Below, piece after piece: positions 46,542-55,120 of a DNA stretch of 64,000 nt; position 1 is the stretch's first letter; each line of letters opens with the position of its first letter. Below the pieces are notes generated by a model that saw only the letters and a program-made list of their open reading frames with translations, ran no database searches and had not been told where the DNA came from. Source of the stretch: Thiomicrorhabdus chilensis DSM 12352 (GTDB taxonomy: Bacteria > Pseudomonadota > Gammaproteobacteria > Thiomicrospirales > Thiomicrospiraceae); assembly GCF_000483485.1 (NCBI RefSeq), contig NZ_KI519609.1:1021460-1085459 (forward strand). The letters run 5' to 3'. Position numbers and translations under genes: made by a program.

Positions 46542-46581
46542 GATGCTAAAAAACCACCAGGCCTGGTGGTTTTTTAGCATC
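46542..46581. terminator. 40-bp perfect palindromic terminator
   Basis: Two exact 20-base arms (first GATGCTAAAAAACCACCAGG, second its complement) with no separate loop. The centre is CAGGCCTG (46558-46565). A T run in the right arm lets it work after glyA; the symmetry allows the other direction too. Confidence 0.85.
46558..46565. repeat. CAGGCCTG repeat, copy 14 (at terminator centre)
   Basis: Core at the axis of the terminator palindrome. The flanks are symmetric, so it has no orientation, and they do not match the A-rich consensus. Confidence 0.65.
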
Positions 46582-46711
46582 TGTCGGTTTGTTTTTGATT
46601 GTAAGATTAACCAAAGTTGAAGTCGATTTTTTATCAAAGCTTGTCGCTTAGAGAGGATTTGATAAAAAGTTTGATTCAGTGAATCATTTTTGAGTGTGGA
46701 GTGAATGAATT

Positions 46712-47191
46712 ATGCATTGTCCGTTTTGTAATGCACCGGATACTAAGGTGGTCGACTCACGGCTGGCGACCGAAGGAACCCAGGTGCGTCGCCGTCGCGA
46801 GTGTTTGCAATGTGCGGAACGTTTCACTACTTATGAGTCGGCGGAGCTTTCGTTGCCAAGGGTTGTCAAAAGTGACGGCAATCGAGAGCGTTTTGATGAG
46901 CAGAAAATCCGTCGAGGTTTGATTAAAGCGCTTGAAAAGCGTCCGGTTGAGAGCGATGCGATCGACCAGATTATCAGTCACATGACCAAGCGTTTGATGT
47001 CCGAAGGCGTCAGAGAGATCCCGTCTTCACAATTGGGTGAGTGGCTGATGGAGGCTCTTAGGGAGCTTGACCAAGTTGCTTATGTGCGTTTTGCTTCGGT
47101 TTACCGCTCATTCCAGGATGTGAATGCATTCAGAGAAGAGATAGAGCGTCTGGTTCAGGCGACAACCGCAAAAACGGATCTTAATTCTTGA
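46712..47191 (+). CDS. nrdR: Transcriptional repressor NrdR
   Basis: Zinc-ribbon and ATP-cone repressor of ribonucleotide reductase genes, sensing the dATP/ATP balance. 159 residues. [17 protein letters not shown] and [16 protein letters not shown] hold the four Cys zinc ligands. The ATP cone follows ([20 protein letters not shown]). The stop overlaps the ribD ATG (TGATG), so it is first in the riboflavin operon, a common arrangement. Confidence 0.96.
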   Translation: MHCPFCNAPDTKVVDSRLATEGTQVRRRRECLQCAERFTTYESAELSLPRVVKSDGNRERFDEQKIRRGLIKALEKRPVESDAIDQIISHMTKRLMSEGVREIPSSQLGEWLMEALRELDQVAYVRFASVYRSFQDVNAFREEIERLVQATTAKTDLNS

Positions 47192-48342
47192 TGGATGCCG
47201 CTTTTAGTGAATCCGATCGGGCATTCATGTTACAGGCCATAGAGTTGGCCAAAAAAGGGATTTACTCAACCAAACCCAACCCAGCCGTGGGTTGTGTCCT
47301 GGTTCAGGATGGGGTTGTTGTTGGAGAAGGCTGGCACCGTAAAGCCGGATTGCCGCACGCCGAACGTATCGCTTTGGCTGAGGCGGGAGATCGATCTAGA
47401 GGCGCGACTGCTTATGTGACGCTGGAGCCTTGCTCTCACTATGGCCGCACACCGCCTTGTGCTGACGGTTTGGTTGAAGCGGGCGTCAGTCGAGTGGTGG
47501 TGGCGATGCGGGATCCAAATCCATTGGTTGCCGGTCAGGGGTTGGCTAAGATACAGCAGGCGGGCATCGTTGTTGAGGAGGGGCTTCTGGAGCAAGAGGC
47601 CCGAGCCTTGAATCCAGGATTTATTCACATGATGGAACAAAAACGTCCTTATGTCAGGCTTAAAATGGCGAGCAGTCTGGATGGCAGAACGGCAATGGCG
47701 AATGGGGAAAGTCAATGGATTACCGGCCCGGAAGCACGCCGACAAGTCCATAAATTACGGGCTCGCAGTGGTGCGGTGGTCACTGGGATTGGTACGGTTT
47801 TGGCGGATGATCCGAGTTTGACGGTTCGACTGGAACCGGAAACGCTACAAGAAATGAATTTGGATGCCGAATCTTGCCAGCCACTCAGGGTGGTATTGGA
47901 TCCCGGTTTAAGTATGCCGTTGGACTCGAAAATGCTGACTTTACCCGGACGAGTGCTTCTGATGACTTCACCGGAAAGTGCTGAGCGTGAGGTAGATCTA
48001 CTGGAAACCATGGCGGCTAAAGGCATAGAGTGGGTGGCACTGGCCTGCGAAGAAGGTCGTTTGGACATCGAAGCCGTACTGAATTATCTGGGGCATGAGG
48101 AAAGCGTGCATGATGTCTTGGTTGAATCGGGTGCTGTTTTGGCTGGAGCTTTCATGCAATCGGGTTTTGTTGATGAGTTGCACTGTTTTATTGCACCAGT
48201 TTTAATGGGTCATCAAGCCCGACCAATGTTTATGTTGCCGGGCTTGGAGTCGATGCAGGATAAATTAAGTTACTCTTTTGAGTTCATCGATAAAGTTGGC
48301 CAAGATGTTCATGTGATTTTAAAACCCGATAATGCGCGTTAA
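47191..48342 (+). CDS. ribD: Bifunctional riboflavin deaminase/reductase RibD
   Basis: Deaminates and then reduces the pyrimidine product of GTP cyclohydrolase II. 383 residues. Deaminase domain 1-145 with zinc motif PHAERIALAEAG and TLEPCSHYGRTPPCADGLV; reductase domain from about 150 with YVRLKMASSLDGRTA and ESQWITGPEARR. ATG at 47191 overlaps the nrdR stop by one base. A TTG one codon earlier is less likely. Confidence 0.95.
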   Translation: MDAAFSESDRAFMLQAIELAKKGIYSTKPNPAVGCVLVQDGVVVGEGWHRKAGLPHAERIALAEAGDRSRGATAYVTLEPCSHYGRTPPCADGLVEAGVSRVVVAMRDPNPLVAGQGLAKIQQAGIVVEEGLLEQEARALNPGFIHMMEQKRPYVRLKMASSLDGRTAMANGESQWITGPEARRQVHKLRARSGAVVTGIGTVLADDPSLTVRLEPETLQEMNLDAESCQPLRVVLDPGLSMPLDSKMLTLPGRVLLMTSPESAEREVDLLETMAAKGIEWVALACEEGRLDIEAVLNYLGHEESVHDVLVESGAVLAGAFMQSGFVDELHCFIAPVLMGHQARPMFMLPGLESMQDKLSYSFEFIDKVGQDVHVILKPDNAR

Positions 48343-48372
48343 TTAACGATACGCTCAAGGAAGAAAGACAAA

Positions 48373-49026
48373 ATGTTTACTGGAATTATTCAGGCAGAGG
48401 GCACGATTGAAAAAATCGAGCCGCGCCAAGGCGATTGGCGAATGACCATTCACACGGGCAAGTTGGATATGCAGGATGTCGCCATTGGTGATAGTATTGC
48501 AGCCAATGGCATTTGTCTGACTGCAATTGAATTGGGCGACCACAGTTACGTCGCGGATGTCTCCGGAGAAACGTTGACGGTGACGACCGCCAATGACTGG
48601 AAAGTCGGGTCGGCGGTCAACCTTGAGAAGGCCTTGCGTTTACAGGATCGCCTGGGAGGGCATCTTGTCAGTGGTCATGTGGACGGTGTGGGAATGGTTA
48701 AATCCATCAGCCAGGATGCTCGTTCTTGGCGCTATGAGATTGAGGCCCCGATTGAATTGTGCAAGTATATCGCCGGTAAAGGGTCGATCTGCATTAACGG
48801 AATCAGTTTGACCGTCAATCAGGTAGAAGGTTGTGTATTCGGAGTGAACATCGTACCGCATACGCGTCAGGAAACTACCATCAAACATCTTCAGCAAGGG
48901 GATCGAGTCAACCTTGAAGTGGATTTGTTAGCACGTTATCTGGAGCGTATGTTGTCTGCTCCACAAGAAGCCAATCAGGCTTCAAACATCACGCCTGAAT
49001 TTTTAGCTCAAAATGGATTTAAATAA
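48373..49026 (+). CDS. ribE: Riboflavin synthase alpha subunit
   Basis: Dismutates two 6,7-dimethyl-8-ribityllumazine molecules to riboflavin. 217 residues. It starts MFTGIIQAEGTIEKIE, as the family requires. The two homologous barrel halves each contain the GxxLVSGHVDG/SICINGISLTVN pattern (LGGHLVSGHVDGVG, GSICINGISLTVN). It is 30 bases after ribD and two bases before the next gene, strongly operonic. No FMN riboswitch is seen before it or ribD. Confidence 0.95.
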   Translation: MFTGIIQAEGTIEKIEPRQGDWRMTIHTGKLDMQDVAIGDSIAANGICLTAIELGDHSYVADVSGETLTVTTANDWKVGSAVNLEKALRLQDRLGGHLVSGHVDGVGMVKSISQDARSWRYEIEAPIELCKYIAGKGSICINGISLTVNQVEGCVFGVNIVPHTRQETTIKHLQQGDRVNLEVDLLARYLERMLSAPQEANQASNITPEFLAQNGFK

Positions 49027-49028
49027 AC

Positions 49029-50162
49029 ATGCCGTTGAATACGATCGAAGAGTTGATTGAAGATTATAAGCAAGGAAAAATGGTCATCCTGATGGATGAT
49101 GAGGATCGCGAAAACGAAGGGGATTTGTTGGTTCCCGCGAGTACGGTTACGGCAGAAGACATTAACTTTATGGCGCGTTACGGGCGTGGATTGATCTGTC
49201 TGACGATGACACGCGAACGTTGTAACCAGTTGCATTTGCCGTTGATGGTTCGTGACAATACCGATCCTCACGGTACCAATTTTACGGTGTCGATTGAAGC
49301 CGCTAAAGGCGTCACCACCGGGATTTCCGCCGCAGACAGAGCGGTCACCGTACGCACTGCGGTATCGTCAGATGCTGGGCCGGCTGACATAGTAACGCCT
49401 GGGCACATTTTCCCGTTGATGGCTCAGCCTGGAGGGGTTTTGACACGTGCAGGCCATACTGAAGCGGGGTGTGATCTGGCACGCTTGGCCGGTTTAGAGC
49501 CGGCCTCGGTTATTGTTGAAATCATGAATGAAGACGGTTCTATGGCACGCCGAGATGATTTGGAGACTTATGCCCAGGAGCATGACTTGAAGATCGGTAC
49601 CATTGCGGATTTGATTGAATACCGTTTAAAAAATGAAAAAACCATCGAGCGAGTTTCAGAATGCCAGTTGCCGACAGAGTTTGGTGAATTCAAATTGATC
49701 GGCTATCAGGATGTGGTTGAGCATAAAGCACATTTTGCATTGGTGTACGGCCAGTTGGAATCTCAAAAGCCAACCGCCGTGCGGGTACATATGCTGGATA
49801 CTTTGTGCGATGTGTTTGCCTCCAAACGTTCAGAGTGCGGGTGGTCATTGCAAAAAGCGATGAAACAGATTGTTCAAGAAGGCAGTGGCGCAATTGTCGT
49901 GCTGCGAAAACATGAGGAAGCGGCGGAGCTGTTGGATAAGATTCAGCAATTCCAGATGAAGGATTTGGGCGTCAAATCTCCGGAACGCATTTTGGATGAC
50001 GATACCAAAACCTATGGTTTGGGCGCGCAGATTTTGGTTGATCTGGGAATCAAAAAACTCAAAATTATTGGGTCGGCGTGGCGTATGAATGCGTTAAGCG
50101 GATTTGGTTTGGAGATCAACGAGATTTTACCCAAATTGGAAGATGTCGATTTGAGCGTCTGA
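49029..50162 (+). CDS. ribB: DHBP synthase with degenerate cyclohydrolase II domain (RibBX type)
   Basis: 377 residues. The N-terminal half (1-200) is an intact 3,4-dihydroxy-2-butanone 4-phosphate synthase: [27 protein letters not shown] and [13 protein letters not shown]. The C-terminal half has the fold of GTP cyclohydrolase II but lacks its zinc and catalytic signature: HSECLTGD is HMLDTLCD and RCDCG is RSECG. So it should not open GTP, and a separate ribA is expected elsewhere. Similar RibBX proteins are known in other gammaproteobacteria. Confidence 0.92.
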   Translation: MPLNTIEELIEDYKQGKMVILMDDEDRENEGDLLVPASTVTAEDINFMARYGRGLICLTMTRERCNQLHLPLMVRDNTDPHGTNFTVSIEAAKGVTTGISAADRAVTVRTAVSSDAGPADIVTPGHIFPLMAQPGGVLTRAGHTEAGCDLARLAGLEPASVIVEIMNEDGSMARRDDLETYAQEHDLKIGTIADLIEYRLKNEKTIERVSECQLPTEFGEFKLIGYQDVVEHKAHFALVYGQLESQKPTAVRVHMLDTLCDVFASKRSECGWSLQKAMKQIVQEGSGAIVVLRKHEEAAELLDKIQQFQMKDLGVKSPERILDDDTKTYGLGAQILVDLGIKKLKIIGSAWRMNALSGFGLEINEILPKLEDVDLSV

Positions 50163-50261
50163 AAACAGCGAACTCAAGTCGGATTTGAACCCGAATTTTT
50201 CTATTTTGCGACGGCTGTGGCAAAATAATTCAATTAACCTGAATTTTAAAGAGATAGATAC

Positions 50262-50723
50262 ATGAAAACAATTGTTGGAAATTTGACCGCAACGGATATG
50301 AAAATTGGCTTGGTTGTCGGGCGCTTTAACAGTTTTATCGTCGACCACCTGGTGGATGGGGCGGTGGATACCATTGTCCGACATGGCGGAGATGAGGCCA
50401 ATATTGAAAAAGTGATGGTTCCGGGTGCGTTTGAGATTCCACTGGTTGCCCAAAAGATGGCTCAATCCGGCAAGTACGATGCGGTGGTGGCTTTAGGTGC
50501 GGTCATTCGCGGCGGCACACCGCATTTTGATTATGTAGCGGGCGAATGTGTTAAAGGCTTGGGTCAAGTACAACTGAACAGTGGCATTCCGGTCTCCTTT
50601 GGTGTTTTAACCGTAGACAGCATTGAGCAGGCAATTGAACGTGCCGGCACCAAAGCGGGCAACAAGGGCGAAGAGTGTACGCTGGCAGCCATTGAAATGG
50701 TTAATGTATTGAAACAACTTTAA
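50262..50723 (+). CDS. ribH: Lumazine synthase
   Basis: Condenses DHBP with the ribityl-pyrimidine to 6,7-dimethyl-8-ribityllumazine. 153 residues. [47 protein letters not shown] and the terminal [13 protein letters not shown] all fit. It follows ribB by 99 bases and precedes nusB by 10, the usual ribH-nusB pair. Confidence 0.97.
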   Translation: MKTIVGNLTATDMKIGLVVGRFNSFIVDHLVDGAVDTIVRHGGDEANIEKVMVPGAFEIPLVAQKMAQSGKYDAVVALGAVIRGGTPHFDYVAGECVKGLGQVQLNSGIPVSFGVLTVDSIEQAIERAGTKAGNKGEECTLAAIEMVNVLKQL

Positions 50724-50733
50724 GAAGTCACGA

Positions 50734-51219
50734 ATGAAGAATCTGAATCAGTTAAAACCGGGACAAGGCGAAGAAGTGCCTGAAGTCGAGGAAAAGGTTT
50801 CGCCGCGCACTCAGTCTCGCCGAGTTGCGTTGCAGGCCCTTTATCAGTGGCAAATAAACGCCGATGAGCCGATGAGCATCACCAGGCAATTCAATGAAGA
50901 TGGTTTGTTGGCTGGTGCCGATGTTGCCCTGTTCAATGAACTTTTGTCTCAAGTATCGAGTAAAGCCGTGGAGTTGGATGAAATCTACGGAGATCTGCTG
51001 GATCGTTCGGTTTCTATGATTGATCCGATTGAAAAAAACATCATGCGCATGGGGGTCTATGAACTTCAGACCAAGCCCGAAATTCCTTATAAAGTCATTA
51101 TCAATGAGTGTGTGGAGTTGGCTAAACGCTTTGGTGCGGAAGACAGTCATAAGTATGTCAATGGTGTTTTGGATAAGGTGGCTCAACAGTTGAGAGCCTT
51201 GGAAGTCAGCGCCAACTAA
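50734..51219 (+). CDS. nusB: Transcription antitermination factor NusB
   Basis: Binds boxA RNA with NusE in rRNA antitermination. 161 residues, all-helical. RRVALQALYQWQIN near the start, ALVDRSV-type DLLDRSVSMIDPIEKNIMRMGVYEL, PYKVIINECVELAKRFGAEDSHKYVNGVLDK near the end. An N-terminal extension of about 25 residues (PGQGEEVPEVEEKVSP) is acidic and probably flexible. It is followed by a strong terminator. Confidence 0.96.
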   Translation: MKNLNQLKPGQGEEVPEVEEKVSPRTQSRRVALQALYQWQINADEPMSITRQFNEDGLLAGADVALFNELLSQVSSKAVELDEIYGDLLDRSVSMIDPIEKNIMRMGVYELQTKPEIPYKVIINECVELAKRFGAEDSHKYVNGVLDKVAQQLRALEVSAN

Positions 51220-51279
51220 AACCGAAAATGGAAGCGTTTTTTTGTTACGTTTCCGTTTCAGTGTTACCCAGTCAACCAT

Positions 51280-51313
51280 AAAGCCCCGTAAGTTCGCTTG
51301 CGAGGCTTTTTTA
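51280..51313 (+). terminator. Terminator between nusB and thiL
   Basis: Stem AAAGCC + CGTAAG with a TTCG tetraloop, one mismatch, then a T run. It ends 14 bases before thiL. It would limit read-through into thiL. Confidence 0.88.
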
Positions 51314-51327
51314 TTATGAGAGAAACT

Positions 51328-52347
51328 ATGTCCGAAGAATTTAACTTGATTGATCGTTATTTTCTGCCTTTATGCCAGCCTCTGGCTGAGGGTGAGGTTG
51401 GAATTGGGGATGATGGTGCGGTGATCACTCCTCCGAGCGGACAGCAGTTGGCAGTGGTGACTGACACCCTGGTCAAAGGAGTGCACTTTCCGAATGAAAC
51501 CTGTGCGTACGACATCGCCTGGAAAGCTCTGGCCGTCAACCTAAGCGACTTGGCGGCAATGGGCGCTGTTCCCGGATTTTATACTCTGGCTTTGACCTTG
51601 CCCGAAAATGAGCAGGCCTGGTTAACTGAATTTGCACGGGGTCTGAAAGACTTGGGGGAGCGTTACCAAGTGGCTTTGATTGGCGGCGATACCACTCGTG
51701 GACCATTGACGGTAACCGTCACCGCGCACGGTTGGGTGCCCAATCGGAGTGCCGTTTTACGCAGTGGGGCTCGGGTTGGCGACTTGATTTGTGTGTCCGG
51801 AGCCTTGGGCTGTGCCGGACTTGGGTTGAAAGTGGCGTTGAACACGCTGTCGGAAAATGAGCAGGCCTGGTTTACCGATGACATGGTCGAGTCTTGCCTA
51901 CAGGTATTGAACCGTCCTCAACCGCAGCTTGATTTGGGTCTGGCTTTGCGCGATGTCGCAAGTGCCGCTATCGATGTTTCGGACGGGCTTCTGGCGGATT
52001 TGGGGCATATTCTTGAGCAGTCTTCCAAGCGTGCCTTGAGCACCTTGGGAGCGGAACTCTATCTGGATGCCTTGCCATTGTCTGAAGCCGTGGGGCAGTG
52101 GGTTTCTAAAACGGGAGACTGGTCTCTGCCGTTGGTGGCGGGGGATGACTATCAGTTGTGTTTTACGTTGCCTGAAGAGTCTTGGCAAGCGCTGCAGCAG
52201 GAAGCCGCTAAGTTGGAAATTGAGGTGCACACTGTCGGTCGTGTGATCGACAAAAAGGGCATTGAGATTAAACAGAGCCTGGATTCTGAAACCTGTGTTG
52301 AAGCACCCTGGTGTGATGGCCTTAAAGCTGGCTACCAGCACTTCTAA
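51328..52347 (+). CDS. thiL: Thiamine-monophosphate kinase
   Basis: Phosphorylates thiamine phosphate to thiamine pyrophosphate, the last step. 339 residues. VGIGDDGAVITPP and VTDTLVKGVHF (metal/ATP), NLSDLAAMGAVPGF and ISDG-type IDVSDGLLADLGHI are present. ATG at 51328 gives MSEEFNLIDRYF as in the family. The words ENEQAWLTEF and ENEQAWFTDD, 83 codons apart, are both encoded by the same GAAAATGAGCAGGCCTGG segment. Confidence 0.94.
   Translation: MSEEFNLIDRYFLPLCQPLAEGEVGIGDDGAVITPPSGQQLAVVTDTLVKGVHFPNETCAYDIAWKALAVNLSDLAAMGAVPGFYTLALTLPENEQAWLTEFARGLKDLGERYQVALIGGDTTRGPLTVTVTAHGWVPNRSAVLRSGARVGDLICVSGALGCAGLGLKVALNTLSENEQAWFTDDMVESCLQVLNRPQPQLDLGLALRDVASAAIDVSDGLLADLGHILEQSSKRALSTLGAELYLDALPLSEAVGQWVSKTGDWSLPLVAGDDYQLCFTLPEESWQALQQEAAKLEIEVHTVGRVIDKKGIEIKQSLDSETCVEAPWCDGLKAGYQHF
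51613..51620 (+). repeat. CAGGCCTG repeat, copy 15 (coding)
   Basis: Context GAAAATGAGCAGGCCTGGTT, first of two identical 20-base copies within thiL. Confidence 0.8.
51862..51869 (+). repeat. CAGGCCTG repeat, copy 16 (coding)
   Basis: Context GAAAATGAGCAGGCCTGGTT, identical over 20 bases to copy 15, 249 bases away and in the same frame. Confidence 0.8.
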
Positions 52348-52400
52348 ACGAAAGTTTGAAATCGAGTTGAGACCCCTAGGTTTTGTTGAATGGGGTTTAG

Positions 52401-52453
52401 ACGGAATTTTCCTAGTGTGAAGCCCGGGGGGTAAGGGCTCTTGAAAATTCCGT
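52401..52453. other. Long two-stage hairpin between convergent genes
   Basis: Outer stem ACGGAATTTTC/GAAAATTCCGT (11 bp, perfect) encloses an inner AGCCC/GGGCT stem. It sits between thiL and the DAHP synthase gene. No T run follows on either strand, so it is not a textbook terminator. Confidence 0.55.
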
Positions 52454-52479
52454 AGATAGACAGGGTCAGGTTTTTAGGT

Positions 52480-53547
52480 TCACGCTTTGGATTGGCGGCG
52501 AGCTTTGACGCCTTGGGCCAAAGTCTGCAATATCTTCTCGCTGTCTTCCCAGCCGATGCATGCATCAGTGATGCTCTGTCCATAGGTCAAGGGTTCACCC
52601 GGCTGAACGTCTTGGCGTCCGGCCACTAAATGGCTTTCAATCATCGCACCCATGATGTGCGGCGAACCGTTCGACAACTGCTCGGCAATCGATTCGGCCA
52701 CCACTAGCTGGCGTTCATGTTGTTTGCTGCTGTTGGCGTGGCTACAGTCCACCATCAGTTTATCTTCGACCCCGGCTGTTTGCAGCATGTCCACCGCCTG
52801 TTTAACATGAGCTTCATCGTAATTTGGCCCTTCGTTCCCGCCGCGCAAAATCACGTGACAATCCGGATTGCCATTGGTTTCAAAGATGGCTGAGTGGCCG
52901 GCTTTGGTCAACGACATGAAAATATGTGGATTATTGGCTGCACGAATCGCATCCACGGCGATTTGGAAGCTGCCGTCGGTACTGTTTTTAAAGCCCACTG
53001 GACAGGATAGGCCGGAAGCCAATTCACGATGTCCCTGGCTTTCGGTGGTACGTGCTCCGATGGCACCCCACGAGATTAAATCGGCAATGTATTGTGGTGA
53101 GATCAAATCCAGGAATTCGGTGGCCGCTGGTACACCCATGTCGTTGACGTCCAGCAATAATGAGCGCGCCAATTCTAGCCCGCGGTTGATTTCAAAGGAT
53201 TCGTTGAGTCCGGGGTCGTTGATTAGTCCTTTCCAACCGACTGTGGTGCGTGGTTTTTCAAAATAAACACGCATGACAATCAGTAAGTCTTCACGATGCT
53301 GTTCGATCAAGCCTTTCAGGCGAGTGGCGTAATCGCGTGCCGCTTTAGGGTCGTGGATTGAGCAGGGGCCAATAATGACCAGTAAACGATCATCACGTCC
53401 GGATAGGATGTTATGGATTTGCTGACGCGTATCGTAGACCGTTTGCGCAGCCATTTCCGTAATGGGAAATTGCTCGTGCAACTCACATGGTGGACGGACT
53501 TCGGTAATGTTTTTAATACGTAAATCATCCGTTTGATACTGCGACAT
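52480..53547 (-). CDS. DAHP synthase, class I
   Basis: First enzyme of the shikimate pathway: PEP + erythrose-4-P to DAHP. 355 residues of the AroF/G/H type. GPCSIHDP, MRVYFEKPRTTVGWKG, GARTTESQGHRELASGL, GFKNSTDG, VDCSHANSSKQ and ESHLVAGRQD are all standard. Which aromatic acid inhibits it cannot be assigned with confidence, so no gene letter is given. ATG at 53547 (MSQYQTDDLRIKN) is preferred over an in-frame start 19 codons upstream. Monocistronic. Confidence 0.94.
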   Translation of the reverse strand: MSQYQTDDLRIKNITEVRPPCELHEQFPITEMAAQTVYDTRQQIHNILSGRDDRLLVIIGPCSIHDPKAARDYATRLKGLIEQHREDLLIVMRVYFEKPRTTVGWKGLINDPGLNESFEINRGLELARSLLLDVNDMGVPAATEFLDLISPQYIADLISWGAIGARTTESQGHRELASGLSCPVGFKNSTDGSFQIAVDAIRAANNPHIFMSLTKAGHSAIFETNGNPDCHVILRGGNEGPNYDEAHVKQAVDMLQTAGVEDKLMVDCSHANSSKQHERQLVVAESIAEQLSNGSPHIMGAMIESHLVAGRQDVQPGEPLTYGQSITDACIGWEDSEKILQTLAQGVKARRQSKA

Positions 53548-53682
53548 AATCAACCCTATTGTTATGTAAAACTCAAATTCTGTGTAGACGGCCTTAGTGA
53601 CCAATTTAGAACGAGATATTATGCCATGTTATGCATCGAAATGTTTTAGGATTTGATGAATATGTAAGGCTTGAAAGCAAGA

Positions 53683-53710
53683 ATTTTCAAAAAAAATCTT
53701 TTTTGAAAAT
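53683..53710. other. AT-rich perfect inverted repeat
   Basis: ATTTTCAAAAAA and its complement (12 bp) around a four-base loop, between the divergent DAHP synthase and DUF3579 genes. It could be a regulator site or a terminator-like structure; nothing decides. Confidence 0.5.
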
Positions 53711-53799
53711 CCACGGGTCTGGTATGAGAGATTTTTGAGAAAAAATAACTTAAAAACCCGCCTGGAATGCTGGGATAAGGATGGTTATTGGGTGGTTTT

Positions 53800-54162
53800 A
53801 TGCTAAACTTACCGGGTTTGAATTTTATAGATTCAACTTTTGATTTGTTAATACCTGGACAGAAAAACGTGCATTGCAGATATATTATTGAAGGCTATAC
53901 CGAAGATGGCCGTAAATTCAGACCAAGTGATTGGATTGACCGTATTTCGTCAATGATGGCAAGTTATGGTAGCGCCCATCGCCTTGTGTTTTCAGATTTG
54001 TTGCACCCTGAATTGTATGAAGGGCAGAAGTGCCTGATCATCGATACCGAATTGGAAATCAAAGATCCGATTATGTTTCAGTATGTGATGAATTTTGTTA
54101 AGAGCAATAACTTAAAAATGACTCAAGTATGCGACGCCACTGAGTCAAAACTGGGCTGTTAA
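53800..54162 (+). CDS. DUF3579 family protein
   Basis: 120 residues. Recognised by IIEGYTEDGRKFRPSDWIDRI, the GQKCLIIDTEL strand and the final MFQYVMNFVKSNNLKM. Function unknown; small soluble protein. ATG at 53800 has a GGTGG-like site before it; an earlier TTG in frame is less likely. It stands alone between two minus-strand genes. Confidence 0.8.
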   Translation: MLNLPGLNFIDSTFDLLIPGQKNVHCRYIIEGYTEDGRKFRPSDWIDRISSMMASYGSAHRLVFSDLLHPELYEGQKCLIIDTELEIKDPIMFQYVMNFVKSNNLKMTQVCDATESKLGC

Positions 54163-54294
54163 GTTAAGCCCACGCTGAAATTTTTGAGAATCACATTTGG
54201 ATTCGTACTTACAGAGATGCAAGTGTGCTTTGATGCGTTTTAGGGGATTCTGGTTTTCAAAGCGTTTTATATCGTTCAGTTTGTAACCGCCTGG

Positions 54295-55080
54295 TTACAT
54301 AATATTGCTTCCCGCCAGCAGGGTTACGGCGCCGCCCAAAGCCAAAAAAGGGCCAAATGCCAGCGGGCTTTGATAATCCCTCAACTTCAGCAATACGCCA
54401 CCCACTCCAATCAATAAACTGCTTACCGATGCAATCAGGATGATTTGCGGAATCGCCGCCAGTCCGAACCAGGCTCCCAAAGCTGCAAGCAGCTTGAAGT
54501 CCCCGTAGCCCATGCCTTCCTTGCCGGTCAGTAGTTTAAAACTGTGAAACAGAATCCATAAGATCATATAGCCCACGGCCGCTCCCCAGATGGCATCCGT
54601 AGGCGTAGTGAAGAGGGTTTGGGTGTTAAACAGAAGCCCTAACCACAATAGTGGCAAGCTTAAACTGTCTAAAATTAATTGATGTTCGATATCAATGACG
54701 CTGATGGTAATCAGAATCCAGATGAAGGCCAATGCGGCCAGACCTGTTGCCGTGAGACCGAATTGCCATACAATCAACGTGGTGGCTCCGGCGGTTGTTA
54801 ATTCAATTAAGGGGTAACGCATTGAGATTCGGGTTTTACAGGCGTGGCAACGTCCTTTACTGAACACCCAGCTAAACAGGGGAATCAGACGATACCAGGG
54901 AAGGCGAGCATCGCAATTTGGACACTTCGAGCCTCCCAGGCTGATGGTTTTCAGCTGTTCACTTTCCTCCATCATCAGGATTCTGGGCAAACGCCAACTC
55001 AACATGGAAATGAAACTTCCAATGATTAAACCGATTAGGGCACTGAAGAGTAAAAGTTGAGTGAGGCTGAGCTGGGTCAT
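54295..55080 (-). CDS. pilD: Prepilin peptidase / N-methyltransferase
   Basis: Membrane aspartic protease that trims and methylates type IV pilins and type II secretion pseudopilins. 261 residues, about eight membrane helices. Two CxxC pairs (KCPNCDAR and CHACKTR) mark the cytoplasmic methylase domain. The catalytic Asp residues are in SVIDIEHQLI and KEGMGYGDFKLL. It is not next to pilB or pilC, which it often joins. It implies type IV pili or related machinery, possibly including DNA uptake. Confidence 0.94.
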   Translation of the reverse strand: MTQLSLTQLLLFSALIGLIIGSFISMLSWRLPRILMMEESEQLKTISLGGSKCPNCDARLPWYRLIPLFSWVFSKGRCHACKTRISMRYPLIELTTAGATTLIVWQFGLTATGLAALAFIWILITISVIDIEHQLILDSLSLPLLWLGLLFNTQTLFTTPTDAIWGAAVGYMILWILFHSFKLLTGKEGMGYGDFKLLAALGAWFGLAAIPQIILIASVSSLLIGVGGVLLKLRDYQSPLAFGPFLALGGAVTLLAGSNIM

Positions 55081-55120
55081 GCTAAAAAAACCTATAATTT
55101 TATGGATAGGCCGATTTTAG

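Noticed and set aside
48343-48372. FMN riboswitch before ribE or ribD
   Set aside because: The spacers are too short and no RFN-element sequence is present.
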